From NCBI GenBank assembly GCA_945859605.1, contig OX243814.1, forward strand, positions 36,350,024 through 36,414,023: a stretch of DNA of 64,000 nucleotides, read 5' to 3'. Under the pieces are notes generated by a model. It was given only the letters and a program-made list of their open reading frames with translations. It was not told the DNA's origin and ran no database searches. This document shows positions 34,501 through 45,700 of this stretch, in pieces (position 1 is the first letter of the stretch; each line of letters opens with the position of its first letter). This DNA comes from Lumbricus rubellus (taxonomy: Eukaryota > Annelida > Clitellata > Crassiclitellata > Lumbricidae). The position numbers and the translations under genes are program-made.

Positions 34501-37500
34501 CATGGGCGCCCGCACATAGAGGCAAGGGGGGCACTTGCCCCCCTGGAAAATTGACATTTATTTTTCTAGCTACTATTTTCAGGTTCTTAACAAATTTCTT
34601 CGCATTAAAGCACTAATGATACGAACGATACACACAGTGAAAGTCATAAATCTATGTTTAGAAATATCTGTAGAAATAAACATGCTTTTAATTTTTTGCC
34701 TTGCATTATGAACATCTTGCTAAAAGCTGGAACTGTTACAATGACCATTGGCTTTTAACTCTCCGGCGGGCGCCCATGCAAATAGTGGGCCTATCGATTA
34801 TGGCCTACTTGATTGGAATCTCACTGTGATGCAAGCTTTCACAAGTGCACAAAATTAAGTATTAATACCAATGCCAAAATAAAAAATTTCTCAACAGTGC
34901 ACCGAATTCAATTAAGCCCTATGTCAAGGAGATTTGCTTATTCACCAGTATTATATAAATCAAGTCTGCAAGAAGCCAGGCTGCAGTTTGTCCATTTTGC
35001 ATGCTGCCAGGACAGACTCTATAAGAGTATAGGGATGTCAAACTGTAGAGAGCCTTGGATTTTAAAAAAAATTCGCATTAAATAAACTATTCATTTAAAA
35101 GCTGATACACGAAATGAAACTGAAAAATTTGCATTAAGAAACCTCATGAAAAATACTCGTGTTCTTAATTTCCAGCTTTGCGGGGTTTTTTCTAGCTCTT
35201 ATTTGCTAGGCTACTAAAAAATTTAACCGCGGTCATCGAAAAACATTTGCCCCCTCTGCAAAACTTTCTGCGGGCGCCCATGGTCGCGATCGTTGTTTTG
35301 ATTGTACATTTTATAACTTCTGTCACTGTATTTCAACAGATTTCTCGACCTTATTATTTTAATATTTAACCTAGTCAGCGTTTTTTTCTAAAGTTTTCGC
35401 TTCTGCTTTAGTCTAAGTTTACAAATGGATAATGTGAGCCATCGTTAGGAAGAGACTTCGTTTTAGTTTTCGTTAATTGAAGCCGCATTAATCAGTAGAC
35501 AGATAGAACAACAGTAGGCCTACTGTTGATTTATACAGAACTCTCTAAAATACGCTAAACAACTGAACCTCTGCATATTCTCCAGCGGTGCAGAAGGTGC
35601 TCAGAGAATTGAATACCGTACCAAGTAAAGTGGAGGTCGATGAAGAACCTGGAATTTATCATGTTTTTGAGCATCGCTTTTTATAGTTTATGGAGTATTT
35701 TCAATTACAGTTTAGCGATGGTTAAGCTTACTTGAGTATTTTCATCATAGGTGGAATGTAATTGAATGTGTAGATGTCCTGAAGCGAATAAAGAGAAATG
35801 TTGATGAAGCTTCTGTAATCATTCACTTGAAATTTAAACGACGTTCTTCCTGCGAATATAGCTTCTAATCCAACAATTTGAACTGTCGTAGGTGGAGAAG
35901 GAAAAACTGCATCTACAACAAAATAATACCAGCAAAGACGGTTCAGAAAAATGATGGCAACACGGATCTAGTATGCACTTATTCTTTGAGGTCAACTTAT
36001 GACTTTTCAAGATCCCAAATAATTTTTACAGCGTCATTTTCTTAGTTCTTATTACAGAGAATGTTTGCTATTTTTCTGCGTTTGCTCCAAATTTGAGCAA
36101 AAACATTTCCTAAAATTTATTGGTACAAAAGCTCCAGGAAAAATGCGTCAACATCGAGATGTTTGAGTAATGTATAAAGTTTACAACGGTTGCTATATAA
36201 TAAGCAGTGGCGGCACCTGCAACACAATTTTAGCGTATGGTTCATTGGATTTAGGCTACTCATTAGGTTGAAGAAAGTAATATGTAAAGAAGATATTAGA
36301 AATTCAAAAGAATTTCTGGCAGTTCACGAGGTAGGTCAAGAGTGTGTGTGTATTTGCTGTTTGACGTCACTGTGTGGTAACAAAGACCATTAGCGACGCC
36401 CTCCTCCTTTATCCAGGCTTGGGACTGACACTTTGGGAGAGTGCAACCAGTGGCGGAGTTGTCAAATGCGACTTAGGGTGAGGCAGCTGCAACCTATCAA
36501 AGCTACCTTTCAGACAAGCGCCTTTTATGTCATGAATTGCTAGAATTTCTGCTCTGTCAGCTGAGATAAACGTGAAGTCGATTAGGCTACTCGCTAACCA
36601 CAATAATATTATAGTTGATCATCGGTTTCCCCAGCTACAGTGCAACTGATACCGTTGCACTCGTCAGCTAATGATTGGCATTCACACATAATAGTGGCAC
36701 GTCCCTACAACAGAGCGCATCGTCTACAGCTACGTCATGCGAATCTCTCCATTTCAAGTAACAACTAAACCAGTCGTGTTTTCATAGGAGCACTCTAAAG
36801 CGAATGTTTAGAGTTGTTGTCGTTGACTCAACTGTCAGTTAAGAGTCTTACACTACGGTTTAGACAAGAGCAAATTCTTGAAGGACTCAGAAAGCATACC
36901 TTTGCACACAGATGGATCGCAGGCTAAAACAAGTGAAAAAAAAACCATATAAATACACAGTCCTGAGATTGATGTAAACAAAATCAATGTTCATTAGAAC
37001 AAAAGTCATTCGGTGCGTACAGCATAGAACATGGTATTGTAGGCTAATCACGTTAGGATGTTTATTATAAAGCGTCGCACTAGTGTTTGACTTGGAAAAT
37101 TTATAACGATTAACCTAAGCCAACGACTTACTGATATCGTCATCAAAGATTTCTTGCAGAGGTGAATAATACGCGGCATCTGTAATACAGACAAATCAAG
37201 ACCTCATTAAGACTAAATCATGCACACTTTTTAGCAAACTTTAAACGCATTGATTATCAAAAGACGGCTGCTTAAACCCGTCTTAATGTAAACTAATAAG
37301 TCCATAAGAGACGCGTATTAAGGCCTACCAATTGCATTGTAAGCCTACTGTATGACAAATGCATGCTGTAATTGTTGATCACATAAAACGCGTTTCAAAT
37401 GGTAAGCCTTATACAGAAGACTTTGGGAACTGATCCTATAGTGAGATTCCTTCTAGGGAATGGGGGAAGAAGTGCTACGGGGAGAACAATAAGCATATAA

Positions 37501-40500
37501 TTATGTCACCAGAGAGTATACAGCCTATAGAAGACCCTAGAAAAAAGTGATGCCATTTTCACAGTGGCTGAACAATGCAGAAACGAATCAACAATCAAGT
37601 CAAACAATTATTCTCTTTCTCAGTTCCTTTCATTCCTTTCGGAACATCGGTCGACAAGATTTGCCTCTAGACTTGTCGTTTCTGTAGCGGTAGTTGGGTT
37701 TTACAAGGATGGGGTTGCTAACCCCATGCCCCAACCCTCCTCCTTTTTCCATCGGGCCTGGGACCGGCAATTATTAATACTGAATAAACAATTGAATGAA
37801 AAAGAGGTTCGTCGTAAACTTAATCATGTTGGATCACACCCAGCACGAATAGACGAGTAAGACGAGTAGGCCTACCTGTCCGTAAACAAAATGACTGGCT
37901 ATCCTTCCCAATGCCTAATAATGCTTATGCTCATGTCTAGAATTAGGCCTATAGGCCAAGCGATTGAGATTTGAATTACCCACTTAATAAGGTGAAGTTC
38001 TCAAATGTAGCCTACGCAATATTCGCACATTTTGATGAAATTCACAAAGATTACCGGTACACCAGTCATGGATGCATTTCATCAGGCTCAGCACAGTAAA
38101 ATTCAAAATAGGCCTGTATACCCGTCGTACCCGAGTTTCAGCGATTTATGATTAGGTCTTTTGCTACATCTTGAAAACCAAAAATAACTTTTCCAACTGA
38201 ACAGTTGAATTAATATCGGATGAAATATTACCTGCACTTTGATTGTAAGGAATTTTCCAGTCGGCGGTTTCAGGTCCATAGGAGCTGACAGCTACGGTTG
38301 ACAGATTTGCAATCAGGGAGTTCTCTGGGTAATAGAGCATCAGATTCATTCCTGTTACGTTTCCTTTTCCGAGAGTTATTGTTCCGTTTGCCCAAGAAAT
38401 CCACAGCCACACGGGTTCGATGCCATATGACAAAACCGCAATTTGCAAACACCATGCGATATTGAAGCTCACCGAAGCGTTTCTATAGCGGTATATATAA
38501 GATGCAAAAGTCTTACAAACAGAAACAAAGCAGAATACTGCAATGCAATTAGACCTACGTGAAGAAACTGCGCAAAGAAATCTTTTTCTTTTTCTTCTTC
38601 TTCTTTTCCTTCGGGCTTGAATTAGTCCCTCGCTGGGGAGGGGTCAGCCACTCGGATCCTCTGTCTCCACATTGTTCTTTTACCAGCATCATCCGGCCTC
38701 AGCTTGAGATGTTTCAGGTCCTGTTGGATCATGTCCATCCATCTCTTCTTCTGCCGTCCCCGGCTGCGTTGTGCCTGTACCTCTGCCTTCCTTATTCTTC
38801 TGATGCTGGTATCCTCCGCTCGCTTAGAACAACGCATGTATCTAGCTTTAACCCTTTACCAGTTCACTTTTAAATGTTAAGCCCGTTTTAAGCGGATATT
38901 CTCGGGGCAAACGCGTAAAGGATTAAGCGCGCTCCACCAATCTATTACTTGTGCTGCAATTTGGAGCTTTCAATGCATCGTTGTCTATTATAATTATGCG
39001 CAGTGCATCGAAACTGCATTTCTATCATAATTATTTTTGCAATCAAAGATCAATAATTCGAGTAATTGATTAATCCTCACCTAATTACGGATCTTGGTCC
39101 AGTATCAAAGACGATTTCGTACATGTTATGATAGTAATCGCCTGCAGTTGTCACTAAAGCAACTTGAGCAGTTTGTGTTGATTTGACTTGAAAGACCAAA
39201 CTTTGTTTTCCCTTCAGGTTTATTCCAGTCTCAACGTAGCCATATCTGGTCGTGGTTGTATTGAAATAACCTTTTGACGTCAAATAGATGTCAACATTAT
39301 TATACATGTCATATCATAATGTTCTGCCCTATTACACATAGCCGTGTAAAGAGCTTTGATAACCTTTCGGGTCCTTCTGTGAGCCCGTCGAAAAGCAAGG
39401 CTTGACACAATGACCATTAAGCCATAGTGGCCCAGATAAGATCCGAGCACAAGTAATAGCAGGAGGGCCATTCCACAGCAAAGGTCCCACATAAGCATTG
39501 GCATGATGCTTGGCGGTCTGAGCCCGTGGCAGAAGAACATGGTGACGTTCTAATAAAGATCTAATAAGCGGTGTACCAGGACATCATTGGAGTTGCGAAA
39601 GCATCGCATTATTAGATCTCAAAATAGGAAGAAGAACTTATAAAATTGCTGCAAGAATTGTGGTAAAACGATAAGAATAGTAAACAGGAATCATTGGTGG
39701 TAACTGGTGCAGTATAGATCAAAGACATAGACCGTGAGAAGAGAGAGAATATGCATATAAAATGGTGGCGTACGGTGGTGTGGTGGTGGGATAGGTACCT
39801 TAGAGCCGATGGGTCACAGGCTCGAATCCACCACAAGCCGCCGCGTATGGAGTCCTTAACCCGTTGGAGGTGAGGTGACACATTGTTACGCCAGAGGTGA
39901 GGTGGGGTCTGACAAACCCCAACACATATTTTTTTTTTCAAGTCGCGATATCAAATGGAAAACATTAGTTCGAGTTAAACTATTCTTCTATGATCAATTA
40001 TGAACTAAACAGGCGATTATCACGAACAAATATCTGTTTTCAATCCTTATTAGATGGCCAGAAGGTGAACCCATCATTGTGTACTTTGCCCGTGTAAATT
40101 CCGTTTGTGTACGAAAAATCGCAATTTCCTTAAAATATACATTAAAATTAAAAAGACTGTCCATTCAAATATCCTGAAATTTTGGTAAAGTGTCCGTATT
40201 TCATATTCACAAAGGTAGAAAAAAATAATCCAAACTGGTTTGACGTTTTCCGCACAAACATTAAAGTAGAATTATACCTCTGGGGTGTGACATACCACAC
40301 CTCACATCCAACGGCTTAACTTGCAATTGCTCATGCGCTTTGGCGTGAAACTCAGATGCGATGTCCACGCTGTAGTCGGGAGCCCCTCTGAGTAGCGAGC
40401 TTGAGTAGGTGCTATGGAAAATGCGAGAAATAAAAGAAGAAAAGAGAGAAAAACATTGGCGACCTTCTTAATGTGGACATGGGAACAATAAGAATATAAG

Positions 40501-40595
40501 CTGGATGGAAGAAAGATGTTAACAAAATGAAGAAATGATGGAAGGATCGGAGAAGAAGGAACCCCTAAATGGCCCCAGATTGAGTACACACAGTA

Positions 40596-40660
<65 letters not shown>

Positions 40661-41300
40661 GGCAGGCAGGCAGACAGACACACTAAGAGAGCGACAGAGA
40701 CAGAGAGACAGAAAGACAGAGATAGAGAGAGAGTTATCCGTTGTGCACGACACTATAGCGGACTCAATGTTAAGAATGTCGTGTAGCAGCACTTTAGTTG
40801 AAGCGTCAAAGATGTCTATTTAAATGTGATGTGACTCGATGCAAACCATACAAACCATTATAATAATTATTGTGCAGCATAACTATCGATGTTGTCTCCA
40901 AACAGCATAGCGAGTCGTTAAAGTGATACACATAAAACTCAAGTTTGTCTTAACCCTTGGCCAAACCAGCAGCTGATCTAGAGATTATCCAATGTATCCA
41001 TGTCAGAAAATTGTCGCATTTGAAACATACCTTGCTCCGAATTTCCCGCAGCGCAGATGCATAGAAGGAAATCTACAAATTCATTTGCAGAATTATGATA
41101 ATATATTCATCGGATCTCCTTAACACCAGAAGCAGCTGCTGAAATGTCACCCACCAAGAAGACAGCAAAAATATGCAGGAATCATCAGTAAGCTTACACA
41201 TGATTATGACGACAACGATAATGATGATGATGATGATGATGACGACGATGTTGATGACAAAAATTATGATGATGGTGGTGATGATGATGATGATGATGAC

Positions 41301-41331
<31 letters not shown>

Positions 41332-42034
41332 ACGATGATGATTGCGATGATGATGACGATGACGATGATGATGATGATGTTAAGGTGACAGATGACGATT
41401 ATATTGATGATAATAATAATAGTAGGCTTATAAATCATAGTAATTATAATACAAATGCATGTAACCTAATAGTAATAAAAACTAATTATTAATAATAATA
41501 ATAAATAAATATTTTAATAATTATTACAGTTGGCCTATTATAATAGACCTTCCGTCTTTTTTATTCAAATTGACATAAACGCCGTATGAACGAAATAATG
41601 TCGTCGAATGATCCATGTAATATTATTGCAGGCGTTCAATGTTCATCGTAATTGTTACATTTTGTGTGAGTTGTAACGGATTTAATATTATTGTCTTCAG
41701 AATTTGGAAGTTAATAAGCTTGCATAAGTAGCCTAGATCTAAGAGATTCACCCAGAACAGTTCTCTGCGTAACAAGGCCGTCTATCTTTCTCAGTTAATC
41801 GCTGTGAATTCATATCTAATATTCCTATAGGCCTATCTGTTTTTGGAGTTAACTCTGTGTTATTTAATTTATAATAATAATTTTATGATGGATTATTATT
41901 ACTTCTTTTGTTAGGGCCTACATTTTTTTTATTTACTTACCCTAATTGCTTTGCTAATAGTAAAATTTGTAACGTTTTTTGCGTGGATACTTACTACTGC
42001 CAAGCAGAACGAAAATGGGTTGCTTGAAAATCAT
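31516..42034 (-). CDS. Tandem gene 2: secreted protein with two FAMeT-like domains and a PAN/apple-like tail (9 exons)
   Basis: Exons in gene order: 41995-42034, 41031-41072, 39081-39270, 38232-38482, 37132-37179, 36900-36923, 35732-35912, 32911-33149, 31516-31808. Lengths 40, 42, 190, 251, 48, 24, 181, 239 and 293 sum to 1308 bp, an open frame of 435 residues plus stop, with GT-AG at every junction. Exons 1-2 give a signal peptide (MIFKQPIFVLLGS then a Leu/Cys-rich stretch). Domain layout equals gene 1: FAMeT-like 1 (YEIVFDTGPRSVIR; LWISWANGTITLGKGN), linker DAAYYSPLQEIFDDDI plus micro-exon, FAMeT-like 2 (YYWVSWKNGFFVAGFG), Cys-rich tail (WCSKKCTEDKRCTAFC). It appears intact. Introns hold a piggyBac-type MITE, a hAT element, a LINE tail and a split SINE. 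Confidence 0.83.
32263..32335 (-). repeat. Inverted copy of the interspersed repeat at 5505-5590
   Basis: ACTCGAAAGCCAAGCGC and ATTCACGAGCGCTGCG are the reverse complement of the 5505-5590 sequence. It lies in intron 8 of gene 2. The following 32340-32760 carries degenerate AAAAAGGTGAGGACC units resembling the interior of the hAT MITE at 7852-8318, without clear ends. Confidence 0.55.
33210..33996. mobile_element. TTAA-flanked piggyBac-type MITE, copy B (787 bp), in intron 7 of gene 2
   Basis: Flanked by TTAA at 33206-33209 and 33997-34000, with termini CCCTCAGGCTACCA and TGGTACCCTGAGGG. The interior matches the copy at 14376-15362. The matching place in gene 1 (16502-16521) reads CAATC-TTAA-TGCACT without insertion, an empty site that fixes both boundaries. 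Confidence 0.93.
34501..35282. mobile_element. hAT-type non-autonomous element, 782 bp, in intron 7 of gene 2
   Basis: Perfect 14-bp inverted termini CATGGGCGCCCGCA and TGCGGGCGCCCATG with perfect 8-bp duplications GTCGCGAT at 34493-34500 and 35283-35290. A further copy of the right-end motif (GGCGGGCGCCCATG) lies inside at 34765-34778, so the element is composite or has an internal duplicate end. The paralogous intron of gene 3 (near 50240) has no insertion. No transposase frame is present. Confidence 0.92.
36900..36923 (-). CDS. 24-nt micro-exon 6 of gene 2
   Basis: TTTTAG acceptor and GTATGC donor; codes (T)CDPSVCK in phase 1-1. Confidence 0.8.
38570..38840 (-). pseudogene. LINE tail fragment in intron 3 of gene 2
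   Basis: The minus strand encodes SRGRQKKRWMDMIQQDLKHL and WRQRIRVADPSPARD, the C-terminal end of an RTE-like LINE polyprotein, ending in an AGAAGAAG-rich tail. The paralogous intron of gene 3 (near 53650) lacks the insertion. Confidence 0.7.
38852..38922. mobile_element. 71-bp TTAA-flanked micro-MITE
   Basis: TTAA at 38848-38851 and 38923-38926 with ends CCCTTTAC and GTAAAGGA. Gene 3 at the same point reads CTAGC-TTTAA-GCATGCTCC with a single TTAA, an empty site. It is probably an internally deleted piggyBac-type element. Confidence 0.75.
39763..39855 (+). mobile_element. SINE head (same family as 7110-7356), interrupted
   Basis: Contains GGTGGCGTACGGTGG, the B-box-like GGCTCGAATCCACCAC and CAAGCCGCCGCGTATGG. 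The body of the same SINE resumes at 40320 after a TTAA insertion. Confidence 0.7.
39860..40315. mobile_element. TTAA-flanked MITE inserted in a SINE, 456 bp
   Basis: TTAA at 39856-39859 and 40316-40319; inverted ends CCCGTTGGAGGTGAGGTG and the reverse of GCCGTTGGATGTGAGGTG. Removing it and one TTAA restores continuous SINE sequence (AGTCCTT then ACTTGCAATTGCTC), matching the SINE at 7110-7356. It is a different family from the 14376/33210 pair. Confidence 0.85.
40320..40430 (+). mobile_element. SINE body, continuation of 39763-39855
   Basis: GCAATTGCTCATGCG, then CTGTAGTCGGGAGCCCC and CTCTGAGTAGCGAGCTTGA match the body of the SINE at 7110-7356. Confidence 0.7.
40594..40684. repeat. (CAGA)n microsatellite with a (CAGG)3 block
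   Basis: About 17 CAGA/GACA units then three CAGG units, in intron 2 of gene 2. Confidence 0.95.
41217..41420. repeat. (GAT)n microsatellite in intron 1 of gene 2
   Basis: Imperfect GAT/GAC triplets over about 200 bp. It begins just after a short remnant of the LINE fragment that is longer in the gene 3 copy (54837-55080). Confidence 0.95.
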
Positions 42035-42359
42035 CGTCGAAAATGTGCTCAGCTTCTGTCTAGCTTGTACAGACCTGAAAAGTAAAGCAGATCAATGACT
42101 TTCTAATAGTCAATGCAGTCTATTGGAAAATTTCGTGTCGCATGAACAATTGAACATGCCAGCAGAAATTGTTAACATTGACAAGCATCTAGAAATAAAA
42201 TACTTTTGAATATAGGCTAAGCTACTAACAAGATAGTCTACTCACAATAATCACAATCCGTATCTTCGTTTCGTCGTTCAGTTTTCTGTAGTCCCTATTT
42301 TTGACAACGCTGTCTAAGTTATGACACAAACAGAGAAATTCAGTGTCCTATAATATGTC
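42035..42359. other. 5' flank of gene 2
   Basis: Short AT-rich flank between the start codon of gene 2 and a MITE. No promoter element could be assigned. Confidence 0.4.
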
Positions 42360-43186
42360 TAGGGGAGAGCGGGGCATAATGAAATATCGGGGTATAACGG
42401 GAAACTTCATTATTGTCGATCTTACTTACTTTTAAAATACGAAAAAAAATTCCATCTGAAGTAAAGCATATTTGAAGGTGAAGGACAAAAGCATTTAAAA
42501 CTTTGACGCGTTTTGCAGTTTTTATGATGAAAAATTGATTTTCACGCTCTCCCAAGTAAGGTACGTCCATTATTCAAAAAATAGCCTAGAAACACTGGAG
42601 CTATATTAAATTTGAGTTATGCCACACATGTGTAGGGTTATATATAAAGTCACATATCTCATATGAAAATTTTTACAAATTCAGTGTTTTGTTTTAAAAT
42701 GGCGGATTTACAATTTTGGGGCAAATTGGGGCATAATGGGATTCATATATCCCATGTTGCCCCATACTGTGGCGCTAAAGCAATTTTCCCCATATTCTCT
42801 TATATTGTAATATTTCGTGAATTCTTATTACCCCCTCGTTTTGTAATCTAAACAATGATCGAGACGATCATTGTTTAGATTACAAAACGAGCAACAATAA
42901 AAAATTGTGGCACTTTTTGGAAATCATAGAATATTGCATGTTAGGGGGCATAATGGTATAGGAATCCCATTTTGCCCCGGGTGGTGGGGCATAACGAGAT
43001 TTTGGGTCCTGTTGGTAAAAAATTTGTATCTTCTTTGTGGCTGATGCTTAAGTAGATTATTCTAGTCCATGTTGTACGTTATATATCCTGCACAATGTGA
43101 GTACAAAAAATTCCTGATTTCTGATTAATTATATGATGAAAACTTCAAAATGCTGTAAGTATCCCGTTATGCCCCGCTCTCCCCTA
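42360..43186. mobile_element. TA-flanked MITE with 20-bp perfect inverted termini, 827 bp
   Basis: The left end TAGGGGAGAGCGGGGCATAA is exactly inverted at 43167-43186; the outermost TA is the likely target duplication. The motif GGGGCATAA recurs inside in both orientations (for example 42719, 42949, 42982). Same design as 13206-14001 (GGGGCAAGAG). No coding capacity. Confidence 0.85.
42835..42891. repeat. 27-bp perfect inverted repeat with 3-nt loop inside the MITE
   Basis: The arm 42835-42861 (starting CTCGTTTTGTAATC) is exactly inverted at 42865-42891 around AGA. The near-absence of a spacer makes it a strong cruciform or hairpin former. Confidence 0.95.
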
Positions 43187-44277
43187 CATAGAGCATGCAC
43201 AGAGATTATTGTATCAATTATTACTTCTTCGGTTGTAGATTTTCTCCCTATATGCACTTGCTAAATGGGGGTGGGTGAGCATATCACGACGTAAGCGTAT
43301 AGGGCCACGTCTGTCACCAGTTAGCTGTCGTTCAATAATTATATCGGTCATAACATGCGCTGATTTCTACAGAAATCTGCGATCATTGAGTGGCAGAGAA
43401 CATTGTAACAGATGACGTGGCAACAAGCGAGAATGATGGCTATTCGAAGACATGATTTCTAGTATGTCGTGTAGAACAACGGCATCGGTCTACACATGGG
43501 CGGCAACGTGAGTGCAGTCGATAATCCAATGGGGGTCAGGTTGTGGGCGATAGCTTCAGGTGCTTTGGAGTCATCGAGGACAGCTGCTGCCATAATTAGT
43601 CTATTATAGGCTCCAGTCAAAACGCATTATCACTTTCCGCTGCTAAATCCATACGACACCATTATTACGACTGTCAACTCTGAAGTGCTTTGGATTCGTA
43701 AGCCTAGTCACATTGAGGCCAACTCTGAAGGGTGCTATATAAGTATCAGTTATGAATAGCCCAGAAAAGAAGCTTTTTAAAAGCGTTTTAAACGTCAATA
43801 TTGTTTGAGATTAATTAGACTTTCGAACGTATAATTGCAGCTTTTCATAGCAAGCTCTTTCGAATTCTAGTTTACAGGAATTCTCGTCAATAGCGGACGA
43901 CGACAAACGGTGTATTTCGTCTCAGTTCATAGTGAGCCTATAACAAGTAGGTTAATCAAATATTCTCCTTAGGTCTATACGAGCCTACAATCTGACCGTC
44001 TTCTGTAGTAGTTCCACAAGCGGAAAATCTGAAAAAAGATCTATTGTAAAAAGAAAGCTAAATTCAGCACGAACATAATTATAAACCTACATGTAGGCCT
44101 ACACCAGTTTGCGAAAATAGAAACCTACTGTAACAGTTATTTGACAGGAGAGAATTTTCTGAAAACTCTGTTGTAAGCCTCTTCAGATGGTTTAGTTTGA
44201 AACATTAAATGCAACCTCCATCGTGCTTCGCAAGACGTTGCCAAACAAACAGGAAATAGCCTAAACCCTAGCAACTA
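43187..44277. other. Intergenic, nothing recognised
   Basis: No supported gene, RNA or element ends in this 1.1 kb. Confidence 0.45.
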
Positions 44278-44359
44278 CAGGGTGTCCAATAAGTTCGTGA
44301 ACGATTTTGCTAGCTTGTTACAAAAAATTTACACAACAAAAATCAATAATTATTGTACC

Positions 44360-44957
44360 ATTTAATAGGCAATAGTGTTGCCTTTGCTGGCTATAACAGC
44401 TTTCATTCGTCTGGGTAAAGATTCGATGAGGTTGTACAAAGTTTCAACCGATATCGAATTCCATGTTTTCGCAAACGACGTTTTAGCTGAGCAGGAGTAT
44501 TTGGTTCAGGATCTTTGTGGACACTGCCTGAGAGTATACTCCAGAGATTTTCAATCGGTGAGAGATCAGGAAAGTTTGGAGACCAGTTTTCAATGTAGTT
44601 AGGAATATTTTTGTTCAGCCATGCTCGCGAAACAGCAGATGTATGTGCTCGCGAATAACCGTTTTTTCCTCTGAGCGTCTGTTAGCAATGGCGCCTTTCT
44701 GCGTTTCCAACTTCTCCACTTTAACTCCCCTTTCATGTAGGCCTAATTTCTGATTGTTTCTTTGTTGTCCTTAAGTCCACCTGTTTTGAGAGATTTTTCT
44801 ATCTGTCTCAATCCAGGTTCTCGTGTGTATTTCGTCTTTTTTTTATTAATTTAATAGCAGCCTGTTTCAAAATCTTTGGTCGACCGCATCGTGCATGATC
44901 GCCTAACTCGCCTTGCTTGCTTCTTTCAACCCATTTTGCTACCCAACCTTCCGGTCA
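44360..44957 (-). pseudogene. Tc1 transposase, C-terminal part (decayed)
   Basis: Minus-strand frames give WSPNFPDLSPIENLWSIL, holding the third catalytic residue (Glu in IENLW) of a DD34E transposase, and further on the C-terminal LYNLIESLPRRMKAVIASKG in another frame. Closer to 44940 a fragment matches the helix-turn-helix linker (SKQGELGDHARCGRPKIL in shifted frames). Frameshifts and internal loss make it non-functional. Confidence 0.7.
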
Positions 44958-45567
44958 GCGAGTTTCCAAAAGCCTGTATGGCCCAACGCATACGATTTCC
45001 TATTTGGCAGTAATACTGGAAGAGGCGATTTCCGTAGGGGAGGAGGTTGTCGAGTACAATGTCTGGCCCATCCCTTCGTAGACTATCAACAACACGTGCG
45101 TGATCGGCAGGCTCTGACGATTTTTGACGAATTGCAATGTAAAACGTTTAAAATTTCTTACAAATGACCCTACGTATGGAGGAACATTTTGCACAGGTAA
45201 TCTTTAGCGCTCTTTATCGTTAAATTTAAGCATGGTTATAACATAGAAGACCTAGGTGTTTTTCGCGTATAGGGTAAGGTTTCGCGTCGTGAGGGTCGGT
45301 TAGGGTTAGTGTCGTCATTAGATTCTTATGATTTTTGCGTCGTGAGGGTCGGTTAGGGTTAGTGTTAGGGTTAGTGTCGTCATTAGATTCTTGATTTTTG
45401 CGTTGGTTGTTTAGCAGTTGTTGGTCAAGCTAATAGCCAACACTACAGCTTGACCAACAACTGCTAACATCAACTACCTTCTCCCCCCTACGGTCTTCGC
45501 CTCTTCCAGTATTACTGCCCAATAGGAAATCGTATGCGTTGGGCCATACAGGCTTTTGGAAACTCGC
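44958..45567. mobile_element. Mutator-like MITE nested in the Tc1 relic, 610 bp
   Basis: Long inverted termini (about 80 bp, starting GCGAGTTTCCAAAAGCC) with perfect 9-bp duplications TTCCGGTCA at 44949-44957 and 45568-45576. A 9-bp duplication and long termini fit Mutator-like elements. The interior has two copies of GTCGTGAGGGTCGGTTAGGG, a motif also inside the element at 51458-51895. It interrupts the Tc1 transposase at its N-terminal DNA-binding region. Confidence 0.9.
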
Positions 45568-45576
45568 TTCCGGTCA

Positions 45577-45700
45577 TCCTAATTTATCGCCTTTAACGGA
45601 ATATGAATATCCTTCTTCATCAAGAATAGCAGCTTTTGAGCGTAACCGAACGTCTGCTATTTTCCCCATTTCCCCAAGTTTGTTTACGAAAAACGATCGT
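45577..45700 (-). pseudogene. Tc1 transposase, N-terminal part
   Basis: The minus strand reads MGKIADVRLRSKAAILDEEG then YSYSVKGDKLG, the first helices of a Tc1 helix-turn-helix domain, cut off where the nested element inserted. Confidence 0.7.

Noticed and set aside
40594..40684. CRISPR-like array
   Set aside because: It is a plain tetranucleotide microsatellite without spacers; the window is eukaryotic.
41073..41438. Open frames of 71-121 codons over (GAT)n
   Set aside because: Pure repeat translation.
45241..45420. GTTAGGGTTAG stretches suggesting an interstitial telomere
   Set aside because: Only a few units within a longer non-telomeric repeat that belongs to a Mutator-like element and recurs at 51690.
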